A model generated the notes under the pieces. It worked only from the letters and a program-made list of their open reading frames with translations, did no database searches and was not told the origin of the DNA. Shown here one piece after another: positions 36,691 through 47,910 of a stretch of DNA of 64,000 nucleotides (its first letter is position 1; the number at the start of each line of letters is the position of its first letter). Made by a program: the position numbers and the translations under genes. This DNA is from Spodoptera frugiperda (Eukaryota > Arthropoda > Insecta > Lepidoptera > Noctuidae), in contig NC_064237.1 of the NCBI RefSeq assembly GCF_023101765.2, positions 12,382,199 to 12,446,198 of the forward strand, written 5' to 3'.

Positions 36691-37439
36691 ATGACCATCT
36701 GGTGGTTTAACAGTAGGCAAAAATATTTATGGTTCGGCTTTCCATGTGGTTTGGATATTGTGGTCGAATTCACTGGTGATGTTAGAATTTCCTATAATTT
36801 TCTTACTAATATAGAGATTTATTTGTGGTCGAAATTCGGTGGTTATTTTTTAACTATTAGTATAAAGTAATTGTAAGTCTTCTTCGTTTTCAGTAGGTAC
36901 TTAAGTTTTCTTTATCAAGAGATCAAAACAGGCATACCCGTACTCGTACCTTTACCCATACCACACCCACACCATACCGATATAGGTAACTATTAATCGG
37001 CTTTATAGATTTGAATGGATCTTGGTTTTCAAAAAGACAAAACTATAAAGTCAAACAGATACTAAAAATCATTCTCATAATAATCACAATAACATTTCTC
37101 AAGTCAACCAACAAAAATATGGAAAGAAATATCTTAAAAAAAAAACATATAAAACAGAAAAGGGAAGTAATGTTTTATACAAGAGCTAACTCGGCATGAA
37201 TCTCCTCTCGCTCGTGACAAAAAGGTTCCGCATACTGAGTTAGAAATATGTAGTGGACGGATATAGTAGCAAGAAATCTTGCGCGGAATTCCTAGGGTGT
37301 GGTGCAAGAGAGAAATGGTGAGCGGATCTGCCTGTACTTTGCAGTTTGTTCATTGTATTTTCTGAGTTACTTCATTTCAGGTTTTTAGTTCAGAAAAACG
37401 TACTTAAATATAACAAGCAAAAGGCTTAAACACCATTAG

Positions 37440-37625
37440 CGATGGCCTAATTACCCCTCTCCAAATCTTCCAAATCCCAGATGCTCCAACAACCCTTATA
37501 TTCCTAACCCCCAAAAGGCCGGCAACGCACCTGTAACGTCTCTGGTGTTTGAAATGTTTATGGGTGGCGGCGACTGCTTGCCATTAGGAGATCCGTCTAC
37601 TCGTTTACCGGCTTATTCCATAAAC
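37440..37625 (+). repeat. SINE family S2, 3' part
   Basis: CCCCCAAAAGGCCGGCAACG, GGCGGCGACTGCTTGCCATT and CTCGTTTACCGGCTTATTCC. Confidence 0.65.
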
Positions 37626-38174
37626 AAGAATTTTATGTTGTTTAACTTTTTTGGAACAAGCCTTTCACACGTTTACCATCACTACTGATAATACTACGGT
37701 ATAAACCCTAGAAGCCACAATCAATAATAATAATAAAGAATTAAAACCATAAAGTTTAAAAAAATATATCATCTACAGAATAAAGTTTTAAAATAAAAAT
37801 AATAATTTTTTCTCGTATCTCATGACTTAGACCACAGCCAAACTCTGGAATAGGAATATAATGCACATTATTTTACGTATTGGGCAGCTGATTCCACGTC
37901 GCTACCAGCTTATGGTACCGTACTAATGCGATTTGCTTGGCGATCCTTCCTGTACTTTTGATTGCATTACCAAAGATTTTGTTTATATTTCTGAGTGTTT
38001 TGCTAAAGGAAATTGAACCTTATGAATTATTTGTGTCATATACAAATTGTTCTTTGTCTGAAATTAAATGGTATTTCTTTATTTTCACAAATATAAAATA
38101 TCATACACTTTGTAAGTATTCGTATAAAGAGTGTTAATAATTAATTATAAGTGATATAATTAAGTAGGTTTGCA

Positions 38175-38345
38175 ATTACATACATAACCTCACGCCTCTT
38201 TCCCATAGGTTGTCATAGACAGACAACGCCAATTGCTGCGAATCTTACATACTTTTTTCGATCAGTCTTTTCATACATGCTCTTCGGCCCCTACTTTTAA
38301 TTTGGCCCTTTTGTAATATATCGCCAATCTGGTCGATATTATGTC
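38175..38345 (-). pseudogene. 3' end of a non-LTR reverse-transcriptase ORF
   Basis: The minus strand is open through DQIGDILQKGQIK and RRACMKRLIEKSM before a stop, followed by the decayed ending MTTYGKE. This is the conserved tail of an RT family with many insect copies. It is related to the fossil at 19105-19310. Confidence 0.6.
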
Positions 38346-38689
38346 CGTCTAACACTAAGAGCTTCAAAATCTAAATATGATGATGATGATGATGTTGATA
38401 TTCCGATAACAACTTACAATTATTATACAATCAACAAAACTACCACACAGCTGAACTTGATAATAAAATTAACAACAATAAAATTACTGAAAGAAAAAAA
38501 TAATCTTTTAACACTTTATAAGTACCTGTTTTTTAAGTAAGTTTAATGTTTGAGTGTAAAAACTTAAGATCGCGTTAAGATCTTTCCAACTTTCTTTAGA
38601 AAGCATTTTCGAAATTGAAGAAAGGAGATGATAAAGTTACATGGAGCCTAAGTTGATATATTTACTAAGAAATGTAAATAATATTTCGT

Positions 38690-38845
38690 ACGAGCATATG
38701 AATCACTTGATGAGGCAATAAGCGCGGCCTATGGAAGAGGCGTTACAAGTGCGTTGTCGGCCTTTCAGTGGTTAGAAGGATTAGGGGATTGGAGAGATTA
38801 AGGAGGGGGGAGGGGGTGTAATTAGGCCTCCGGTAACGTCACTGT
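38690..38845 (-). repeat. SINE family S2
   Basis: GAATCACTTGATG, AGAGGCGTTACAAGTGCGTT and TAATTAGGCCTCCGGTAACG. Confidence 0.6.
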
Positions 38846-39106
38846 TTACTGGAAGGTTGTGGTGTTATTGCTTTCTCACAATTTTTTGTTTGATTTTAAA
38901 TAAAGTGTATTAGTAGTAGTTATTGCAATTTTCGATAGTGACCAAATTAAGTTGACCAAACGCTGACACATTACAAAAAAAGTTATCAATTACCTTACCG
39001 ATATTACCCTTAAAAGCCTGATATAAATAAAAATGCAATAGAAACGTCAATACAAACAATAAATACAACGTTTTCAATACATCTAGATATACATATATAA
39101 ATGTCC

Positions 39107-39128
39107 GTATGTATGTATGTATGTATGA
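39107..39128. repeat. (TATG)n microsatellite
   Basis: Five uninterrupted TATG-type units. Confidence 0.8.
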
Positions 39129-39214
39129 TGGCCGTGTTATTTTTACTTTTAGTAGAACAAGTTCCATACAGGTTCTCAAGATTACTGGGATACGATAAAA
39201 ATGTATTTAGTATT

Positions 39215-39300
39215 CTGAACTGCCTTGTGGAACGAGTGGGTGGATACAAGGTTCGATCTTTGGGTCGGGTAAAATATTGTTGCCATTTCAAAATTTATTA
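39215..39300 (+). repeat. SINE family S5 fragment
   Basis: CTGCCTTGTGGAACGAGTGG, then AGGTTCGATCTTTGGGTCGG (B-box-like). Confidence 0.45.
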
Positions 39301-39544
39301 TTAAGTACCAGTGACTTCGTATGTGTTGCCTGGTAAGAAAGTGACTTATATGTTATTCTAGACTATAATATATCTAGTGCTAGTCATCTTAATCTGTTCA
39401 GACATTCGGTGCAAACAAAAAGGAATCTTTAATAAAATGTGCCAGAGTTTTGTTTTGATTGTTATGGGACTAACGAACTAGTCGAAGATATACACTTTGG
39501 GATACCTAAAAATATTGATACTTTATGAGACTCTACCAATCACA

Positions 39545-39835
39545 TCACACACTTCAACAGTCTGTAAGTGGCCACTGTTGACCAAAGGCCTCATCTTACA
39601 TAGATAAGTTTGAGTTTGAGTTTGAGCATTAATCACCACCTTGCTCAATGCGGAGTGTAATTAGAAATTATTAGCCCAGATTTCCTCACGATGTTTTCTT
39701 TCACCGTTTGTCACTGGTGTCTAAATAACGTTAAACAATACATATAGCTCCAAAAATGCTACATTGGTACTTGCCGTTGGTAGGTTTCGAGCTCGCACCC
39801 TCGTGCATGAGAAGAAACCTCCGGGCCACCACGAC
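39545..39835 (-). repeat. SINE family S4 inside duplication unit A
   Basis: Minus-strand head GTGGCCCGGAGG and B-box-like region TCGAAACCTACC, ending in CCACTGTTGACC. Confidence 0.65.
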
Positions 39836-40164
39836 CACATAAGTCAACCAATAAAATAATCGAAAAAACTATGTGCGCCAACCCGCATTGAGGGTGGTGA
39901 TTAATGCTCAGACCTTCTCGGTTTAGTACACATCCTGTAATCAAAAGAGACCGCAAAATGTCCCTATGCAAGTTAAACGTTTGTAGTTACATGAGCAAAT
40001 AAAATAACCTGTTCTATAACTCATTCGGTGCAAACAAAAAGGAATCTTTAATAAAAGGTGCCAGAGGTTTGTTTTAATTGTAATGGGACTAAGGAACTAG
40101 TCGAAGATATACACTTTGGGATACCTAAAAATATTGATACTTTATGAGACTCTACCAATCACAT

Positions 40165-40470
40165 CACACACTTCAACAGTCTGTAAGTGGCCACTGTTGA
40201 CCAAAGGCCTCATCTTACATAGATAAGTTTGAGTTTGAATTTGCGCATTAATCACCACCTTGCTCAATGCGGAGTGTAATTACAAATTATAAGCCCAGGT
40301 TTCCTCACGATGTTTTCTTTCACCGTTTGTCACTGGTGTCTAAATAACGTTAAACAATACATATAGCTCCAAAAATGTTACATTGGTACTTGCCGTCGGT
40401 AGGTTTCGAACCCGCACCTTCGTGCATGAGAAGCGGGCGTCTTAAACCTCCGGGCCACCACGACCACATA
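40165..40470 (-). repeat. SINE family S4 inside duplication unit A'
   Basis: This is the better-kept copy: GGGTTCGAAACCTACCGAC on the minus strand is a good B-box. Confidence 0.7.
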
Positions 40471-40944
40471 AGTCAACCAATAAAATAATCTAAAAAGATA
40501 TGTGCGCCAACCCGCATTGATCAAGGATGGTGATTAATGCTCAAACCTTCTCCGTGTGAGAAGAGGCCTTTGGTCAGCAGTGGATACTTACAGGCTATTG
40601 ATGTGTGTGTGTGAAAAAGATATATTATTTTTGCTACAAAGTAATATATAAAGGAGACCTTAATAAAAACTGTCTCTTTTTTACACTTTATTTACGGCAC
40701 TGTATACATAAACCACTTTCATTTTTATTAAATTATCTTTTGACGTAATTCTTTTAATACGATGTTTATTAGGTAAAACAATGCGGGCAGTAAAAACGTT
40801 AAAACTTTATAATTACAAGTCTAATGTCATACTTTCACTTGTTATTATAAATTTCTACTTCATATGTATGACGAGGTTTAATTTAATTAAGAATACTGTA
40901 TCCACTGTCTTGTTAGTTTTGTGATTTGTGTATAGCTGTTTTAA

Positions 40945-41180
40945 GGGGGGAGGGGGATCATCGAAGAGAGTATCAGGCTCTTACTGACTGAAAATTACCC
41001 CGTTTCTAGGTCCAGCTCGAAGAGCAGGAGGAACGATAGCTAAGTAGGCCATTTTCTTATTGTGAGAACATTCAGTTTAATCCTCTGATCGAAGAACAAA
41101 TACAATTCGAAGCGAGGCCTTGTTATCACTCCGGTCGACCCAGCCCATTAGTGCCAAAGCATGGCTCTTCCATACTCAAA
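40945..41180 (-). repeat. SINE S3 tail next to SINE S2 head, both reversed
   Basis: 40945-41035 has GTATCAGGCTCTTACTGACT and CCCCGTTTCTAGGTCC (S3 in reverse). 41045-41180 has CACTCCGGTCGACCCAGCCC and GCCAAAGCATGGCTCTTCC (S2 head in reverse). Confidence 0.55.
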
Positions 41181-42135
41181 ATTGTATTATAATTATGTAA
41201 GACATCCCATCAAATCTTTTATGTACCGGAAAGATGTCTAACGCGTACCTACATACAAGTATAAAATTATTATTTACGTTACACCCACTTTTCATCAATA
41301 ATAATTATGTTAAGACTCCCTCCTATACATAGACCCGAGTTTTATACACATCCTGTAATCAAAAGAGACCGCAAAATGTCCCTATGCAAGTTAAACGTTT
41401 GTAGTTACATGAGCAAATAAAATAACCTGTTCTATAACTCCTTGGCTAACGTTTAAATTGAAAACATAATGTATATGGGTGCTACAGCCTTCTACAGGAG
41501 TTAGTAATATGACGTCATCATTTACAGCTGTCAATCGTTCGTGGCAACTGTCAATCTATCAAGCCATAGTGGTTGGAACATCGATCGTAGTTTGTCAACT
41601 GGAAGTTGAAGATTGATGAATGGGATAGTTGGTTTTTGTGTGTTTTTTGCAAGTTAGCTTTGTGAAAATGTTTTATGTATAAAACGTTAAATGATTTTAA
41701 ATACTGTTCTCATTGAGTGTCAAAATCTAGGAATGTTTAGTCGACTTTATTATAATGCCAATTAATATTGTTTTAAACAAATAAAACAAGCGTATTGACA
41801 CACAAAAAGCGTATTTATTATAGAACTGATTTTTTTAACAAATAATTAATCTAGTTACCATTGCGACAAAATGTTAAGCACTCATGTGATGTAAGGCAGA
41901 TTATAATCACTACACGTCAAAACATATTTATTTAAGTGCATTGAAAGCTATAATTAATCGACACACGTGCTTCACTTTTCGAAAAAAAACCCATATCTTT
42001 TCAATCATAAATACTGATGAAATACTAGCAACTTCCACGAAGTTTCATCCACTCTACCCGGCTCCTATTAGTTATATCGTGATGTTGTATAGCCTTCCTC
42101 GATAAATCTGGTAACTAATCTATACTTATAATAAA

Positions 42136-42237
42136 TCTGTAGAAAGGTCAATTCTGTACATGAAATATATTTCCAAAATAACTATCAGCGGGTGATTAGT
42201 GATCGATACTGACGCCAAAAATGCAATCAGAAATTTT

Positions 42238-42286
<49 letters not shown>

Positions 42287-42480
42287 ATGTTCTTTATAGA
42301 AACAAAAACCACTCGACAGATTTCAACGAAACTTGGTACAATTGTTCTTCATACTCCTGGGCAGGTTATAGTATACTTTTCATCACGCTACGATCAATAG
42401 GAGCAGAGCAGTGAAGGGAAATGTTGAGAAAACAGGAGAACTAACTCCATTTTTTAAGCTTCCGTCGCGTGTGCAGCCTT
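42136..42480 (+). mobile_element. Helitron-like element, 3'-incomplete, with (GTCT)n
   Basis: It begins TCTGTAGAAAGGTCAATTCT after an A. It contains a GTCT tetranucleotide run (42240-42287) and the phrase TTTCAACGAAACTTGGTACA, as in 42726-43166. A CTAG end is not found. Confidence 0.45.
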
Positions 42481-42725
42481 AATGGTTAAAGCTACACAGA
42501 AATCATGTATGACGGAAATGTTCTCCTTAAAATTGTTTAAAAAATATTCCACGACAGCAAATGTCTATCTTTTATGGTTGACTCACAATAACACGTATAA
42601 CTCCCAATAGCTCAACAGTTTGGAGCTTTCTGATTATATTTGTCTACTCTTACGTTTATAATTATAAACATAAGAGTAGAACACTCTCATTCATTCATTC
42701 ATTCGTTCATAATTATTATAAGAAA

Positions 42726-42801
42726 TCTGTAGAATGGTCAATTCTGTACATTGAAAATGTTGAAAGAATAAACAGCAAACCCAAATATGTGGTTAATAAA
42801 T

Positions 42802-42838
<37 letters not shown>

Positions 42839-43166
42839 ACGTTCAGGCATCACGTGAAAACTAACAGTTTGATTTCGATGAAACTTGGTATAATTATACC
42901 TTATTATCCTGGTCATAAAATAGGATACTTTTTATCATGGAAAAATACGTAGAAAAAAAATCTTTATTTTTCAGTTTTATTCTACAGAACGCGAGCTCAA
43001 CAGCAGTAGCTCAATAGAGGGATCTCCTTAATTATTATGGGCCTCGCCGTATTTGGGTCCAATAGATATTTATAAGATGTCATTGTCAGATTTACTCAAA
43101 ATGAAGAAATAAAACTTCCACGCGAAGACCGACATCCGCGCGGACGGAGTCGCGGGCGGAAGCTAG
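42726..43166 (+). mobile_element. candidate non-autonomous Helitron
   Basis: It begins TC (TCTGTAGAATGGTCAATTCT) preceded by A and ends CTAG followed by T, with a GC-rich region able to pair (CCGCGCGG ... GCGGGCGG) about 10 bp before the end. Those are the structural marks of a Helitron. It has a (GTCT)n run inside and no coding capacity. Confidence 0.55.
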
Positions 43167-43236
43167 TACAAAAATAAAAATACAAATTGAAGCAGTAGTT
43201 TCAGAAATAATCGCGTTCAAACAAACAATCTTTATA

Positions 43237-45146
43237 CAGGGTGACTTTGAATTCGACGTATTCCTCTCGGGAGGTGATAATACAACTAATTTCCTACAAA
43301 ATTAGCCCTGAGGTCCTTGGGCGGAAAGTGGCTAGTTTCTGAGATATTCAACATTTTTGGTTTTGGTAAAAAGATCCCGAATTGATTACAAAAACATCAA
43401 TAAATAAAAAAATACTGGCTGGATTTTAGTAGTTTTAGTTTTAATCAGTTGCCAATACATCAGTTATCATTTATAAATACTAATAATGGCACAAATATCA
43501 TTCGTTTTAAAATAGCAAGTAATTTCCTATCAAATTTTGTTTTGTGTCACTAATTTGGTCGATAGAAAACTGGATTTATTTCAAAAAAAATATATGACAC
43601 TAAGCGTACAAACTATTAGAAAAACTTCCTTGGTTGATTAGCTACCCAGAAACATAAAATTATTTACAACATTCTCAAAAATAAATGAATTAATGGATGA
43701 TAAGTAGAGTGTAAAGAGAAAAGGGCAATTTCAAAAACATCTTTATTTGCAAAAATTTGTTCAAAGTAACCTTCCCTACGACGAATACTTACCCGAACAC
43801 GCTTCCTTATCTCTATGACGGTCACTCTTGGACTGAATATGCGTCTAATTTCGTCATTATCTTCAAATATGTTTTGGTGAAGAATTTCGATACACGGCCT
43901 ATTCCGTCTTTATAAACAAGGGACTTTATGTAAAAATCAACCGGCGTTAGGTTCTGGTCATTGTGCATGCCATGTAGTCATGTAGTGGGACCGCCCTGTC
44001 AATATAACACGTGGGAACCGAGACATCCTACCATTGCCGCACAGTAGATAGATAGTGCTCTGATCAAATCACAATATCCATTATTAGCCCAAAAAAAGTC
44101 AACGAAATCTAAAAAATCAAAACCAACAGGTCCACGGATACGGTTTTGATTCAAATGTTTCAATAGGTATCATTAATAATGACTTGATTGGGCTCTACTT
44201 TTTACCAAATAATTTACATAGTGAGAATTAAGATTAATTTTTAAGGAATGAGCTAGGATCATTGTTTTAAATTTGAATTTAGAAACAAGATTATGAGTTT
44301 ATTCGAACACGACGATTGTTTAGTGCACTATCGAACTACTGTACGGCAGTGGTTGGATACATCGGTTTTCAGGCGTTGGATTGACAGGGATGTCCCACTA
44401 CATGACTACATGGCATGCATAATGACCAGAGCCTAACGCCGGTTAATTTTTACATAAAGTCCCTTGTTTGTACAGACAGAATAGGCCGTGTATCGAAATT
44501 CTTCACCAAAACATATTTGAAGATAATGACGAAATTAGACGCATATTCAGTCCAAGAGTGACCGTCATAGAGATAAGGAAGCGTGTTTGGGCATGTATTC
44601 ATCGTAGGGAAGGTTACTTTGAACAAATTTTTGCAAATAAAGATGTTTTTGAAATTGCCCTTTTCTCTTTACACTCTACTTATCATCAATTAATTCATTT
44701 ATTTTTGAGAATGTTGTAAATAATTTTATGTTTCTGGGTAGCTAATCAACCAAGGAAGTTTTTCTAATAGTTTGTACGCTTAGTGTCATATATTTTTTTT
44801 GAAATAAATCCAGTTTTCTATCGACCAAATTAGTGACACAAAACAAAATTTGATAGGAAATTACTTGCTATTTTAAAACGAATGATATTTGTGCCATTAT
44901 TAGTATTTATAAATGATAACTGATGTATTGGCAACTGATTAAAACTAAAACTACTAAAATCCAGCCAGTATTTTTTTATTTATTGATGTTTTTGTAATCA
45001 ATTCGGGATCTTTTTACCAAAACCAAAAATGTTGAATATCTCAGAAACTAGCCACTTTCCGCCCAAGGACCTCAGGGCTAATTTTGTAGGAAATTAGTTG
45101 TATTATCACCTCCCGAGAGGAATACGTCGAATTCAAAGTCACCCTG
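43237..45146. mobile_element. 1.9 kb DNA transposon rearranged into a giant inverted repeat
   Basis: The left arm (43237 to about 44065) and right arm (about 44319 to 45146) are near-perfect reverse complements of about 830 bp, with a spacer of about 250 bp. The outer ends are CAGGGTGACTTTGAATTCG and its complement, flanked by TA on both sides, as in Tc1/mariner-type insertion. Both arms carry the 3' part of a transposase frame. Confidence 0.8.
44290..44719 (+). pseudogene. transposase remnant (DDE/Tc1-mariner-like C-terminus)
   Basis: One frame reads CLVHYRTTVRQWLDT and FRRWIDRDVP, resembling the 'HY...VR.WL...RWIGR.GP' stretch of Tc3/mariner-like transposases. After stops it resumes as PCIEILHQNIFEDNDEI and VWACIHRREGYFEQI, the usual C-terminal 'R...CI...GG(H)F' ending. 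In-frame stops show that it is dead. A mirror copy lies on the minus strand in the left arm. Confidence 0.6.
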
Positions 45147-45189
45147 TATATTTATAGTATAAAGTATATAGAAGTATATGGGATTTTTT

Positions 45190-45250
45190 TTATTGAGCAG
45201 ACGTATCACCTGATGGTAAGCAATCGCCGCAGCCCATGGACACTTGATAA
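45190..45250 (-). repeat. SINE family S2 end abutting the GrA stop codon
   Basis: GAGCAGACGTATCACCTGAT and GGTAAGCAATCGCCGCAGCC lie 8-70 bp beyond the GrA stop. Confidence 0.65.
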
Positions 45251-45257
45251 TCTCGTC

Positions 45258-47268
45258 TCAGTTATAAATATGTGCAAACTGCACCATGGCTACAGTGTAA
45301 GTGGTTAAGAGACTGAAAATGCTCAGTATCAGTTTCCCGTCTACTGTGTACACACGCCACACTGAGAATTTAAAAGGATATTGTTCGAAAAACATCATGG
45401 CGTCGTCTATCGCTTCTCGTGTGGTGTCATCTGAAATGTAGTAGAAATATACAGTAGAGAATTTTAGAAATAACTTTAATTAATATGGCAAATTCTTACT
45501 AGTCAAACTTAATACTTTTTTCGAAATGTTAATAGCGATATTTTGTATGAATTTTGTATAAAATAGTGCGTTAAATAACGTTATGTCGTTATTAAATGTT
45601 TAACCTAAATAGACGAATATTATTTTTAGAAAATTAGCGAGAAAAATTCGTTAGACAAAGTATCTACTTTATCACAACATAGACAAAGTTAATGTTAGAC
45701 AAAGTATCTACGTTGTACAAAGAATAGATTTGATGATCTCATCAAATCTATCAGAAAGCAGTTTAACAGACTCATGACTTTTATTTCGCCTTTCACACAT
45801 GGTCGACCATAAACGTCTAAAGCGCCCTCTACGCAATGAAAAAAGTGGGTGAAACTGAAACTTACTTTGACAAAACATCAGCTGCTTCGTGATGAGCAGT
45901 TTTAGTTTATCTACCTCCATGTTTACGAGCTCCGCAAATGCTGCTGGGGCCACACACGCAATTACTTTTAGTACAGTTTCTAAAATCGATGTTGCATTGG
46001 TCTGTAATTTAAGTGTTAGATTTTTGTATCATATATAGAGACATTTGCATATGAATAAGCATATGGGTGTTATTTGTGTTCTTCATGAACTTATTCAAAA
46101 TCATGTATTTAAAATGAAAGTAACAAACAAAATAATACTTAATTATTTATTATGTTTTTCGGCTGTCGCGATGCTACTTAGCAGCAGTCGCCGCGTCGTG
46201 TGTCGCGAAATGCTGCTCATGAATATGAGCCTCTAGCATGGCTTGAAACCACCTCGTCAAATAATAACGTGAGTGAGCCGAAAAACATAATAATGAATTC
46301 AGTAATAATCTCACAAAAGTAAAAATATAAAATAATACTTTAAAAAAGTTTATCTTATATATACGTACGTAGGCTCCACCATAAGCAAGCGCGCTATTTA
46401 TACTATTCAGAAAAATAGGGAAAGCCACTACTGTTGCTATGAACATCTGCAAATGTTATAAGATACATTAATAATTGCGTTTCTAGATACTAAGAAAAAT
46501 GCATAAGTTGTAGAAGACGTATGCCAAATTTCGTGATTGACAGACAAACATCAAACAAACTTCCACATTTATACTATTGGTCTGATAGTGTGATAAGTAA
46601 AACAAAAAGCATTTAGTTACCAATGGCTTGACAACAGCATAACTTTGTTGCAATGTGTCCAGTAAACTTTTGTAGGTTATCAAACAACTTCTTATAACCT
46701 CTTTGACATTCTCTCCTCCATTTTCAACTCTGTGGGCACTGAATTTGAGCTCAAAATGCTTTCTAATCAGAGCCATTCGATGCCATAGTAATTCGAACAT
46801 CATTATCCTTGGGAAGTGAGATATGAAAAGCGTCACATCATAAAAAAAGATGTAAGTGTTGCAACGATAAAAATAGCAGTATGAACTGTGGGTGGTAATT
46901 CTAATCACAAGGAATGTTAAGAAAAATAGTCTAGAAACTGGTATTTCATCTCTGAGCTTGGTCCCAAGTAGTTTTTCGTCGAATTTTCTGATATCATTTG
47001 CAACTGGGGTAAACTTGTCCATATTAAACAATCCGATTAAGACATGCACTAGATAGTAGATCATTTGGCAAGCTAATCGTATTCTTCTATTGTCTCTATA
47101 TATCATTTCGTCTATCTGTTGTGCGAAGAAAACTGTCGCGATGACAATGCAGTAAATTTTAGCTAAGATAACTATTAGTTTGTTAGAAGTAAACTTTTGG
47201 TACAGTCCTGCTAAGGTAAGGAATATCAACATGGTCTGTACTGAAATGACTGATCTTAACAAATTCAT
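45258..47268 (-). CDS. GrA: gustatory-receptor-like 7TM protein
   Basis: Four minus-strand exons join in phase: 47268-46621, 46446-46369, 46001-45866 and 45430-45258 (TGA). The product is 344 residues. It starts MNLLRSVISVQ, the same opening as its neighbours (M..IKSILS(V/I)K). It carries LWHRMALIRKHFE before the end of exon 1 and finishes with VDGKLILS and TYTVAMVQF, the TYhhhhhQF signature of insect gustatory receptors (7tm_7). Several hydrophobic segments fit a multipass membrane protein in chemosensory dendrites. Known family members are ligand-gated cation channels. The ligand cannot be told from the sequence. Upstream in-frame ATGs at 47322 and 47280 exist, but the first lies in repeat DNA. 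It is transcribed away from the other three receptors. Confidence 0.85.
46140..46300 (+). repeat. hairpin MITE family M2, partial, in GrA intron 2
   Basis: TTATGTTTTTCGGCTGTCGC, CGCGAAATGCTGCTCATGAA, CTCTAGCATGGCTTGAAACC and AACGTGAGTGAGCCGAAAAA match the M2 hairpin. One arm is eroded. Confidence 0.6.
46520..46595 (+). repeat. RTE/Helitron-like tail in GrA intron 1
   Basis: GCCAAATTTCGTGATTG and CTTCCACATTTATACTATTG followed by GTCTGATAGTGTGAT. Compare 33470-33635. Confidence 0.4.
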
Positions 47269-47289
47269 TGTTACATGCATTTTGTTTAA

Positions 47290-47540
47290 CACTTTAACCG
47301 CCACGTCGGACACTGGTGACAATATTTTTTTAAGAGAGGAAAATCTTCCAATGCCTGCCTTAGACGAAGCGAGAGGGAGTGTCAGACTCTTACTGAATAA
47401 AAATCACCCCGTTCCTACTCCTGCTTTTCGAGCCGGAGCCCCGGGAACCCGCTAGGCAGTCCGCAGCTCCGGATTAAAGACTGCCGTTTAGCGGATTATA
47501 TGCCTTCAACACTTTTCTTTGGGCAGTTAATGTTTTAATA
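47290..47540. repeat. repeat R9 split by an S3 SINE, directly upstream of the GrA start
   Basis: 47290-47320 (TTAACCGCCACGTCGGACAC, TGGTGAC) and 47480-47530 (GACTGCCGTTTAGCGG, GCCTTCAACAC) look like the two halves of repeat R9 (compare 18003-18085). Between them lies an S3 SINE in reverse (47320-47475: CTTAGACGAAGCGAGAGG, CACCCCGTTCCTACTCCTGC). Confidence 0.55.
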
Positions 47541-47714
47541 TTGTTGAAAGTAATGTAAGGTTTGAAACAGTTGTGAAGCCTACAGATGTAGTAGAATACT
47601 GTCAGTCAGATAACACTGACGTGGTGTTTTGTCAAAGGCTTGTTTTATATTCCACGTCATTATATTAATGAAGTTTTGAACCAAAATAGAATTGAAAAGG
47701 GATCAGATACCATA

Positions 47715-47910
47715 TCTAGACTATTAAATAAAATTGTAGTGTCTGTTTTTGATATTGAAATAACATACATACGATACGTATACTAAAATAATAGTGTTTA
47801 TAATTTTTGTCTGTCTGTTTGTTCCAGCTTATCTCTGAAATGGGTAAACCGATTTTGACGTTAGTATTACTGGCAGGTAGCTGATGTACTAAGGAGTAAC
47901 TAAGGCTATG
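47715..47910 (+). repeat. Helitron-like repeat, copy related to 14215-14465
   Basis: TAGTGTCTGTTTTTGATATT, GTTCCAGCTTATCTCTGAAA and GGCAGGTAGCTGATGTACTA, in the same order as at 14215-14465. Confidence 0.5.

Larger units (their letters stand above)
39403..41441. repeat. partial tandem duplication (A-B / A'-x-B')
   Basis: Segment A (39403-39919) and A' (40022-40551) are near-identical, both beginning CATTCGGTGCAAACAAAAAG. Segment B (about 39926-40020) and B' (about 41345-41440) are near-identical, both beginning ACACATCCTGTAATCAAAAG and ending GTTCTATAACTC. The order A, B, A', middle, B' fits a tandem duplication of about 1.4 kb whose first unit has lost its middle. Each A copy includes an S4 SINE. 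Confidence 0.75.

Noticed and set aside
38390..38400. (ATG)n tract as an RTE-element tail
   Set aside because: It is short and on the wrong side of the nearby minus-strand reverse-transcriptase fossil.
42240..42287. Regular short repeats (GTCT)n as a CRISPR-like array
   Set aside because: It is a plain tetranucleotide microsatellite without spacers in an insect genome.
44468..44719. Open frame in the inverted-repeat element as a functional transposase gene
   Set aside because: It is only the C-terminal end of a transposase. The preceding part of the frame has stops, and the catalytic core is incomplete.
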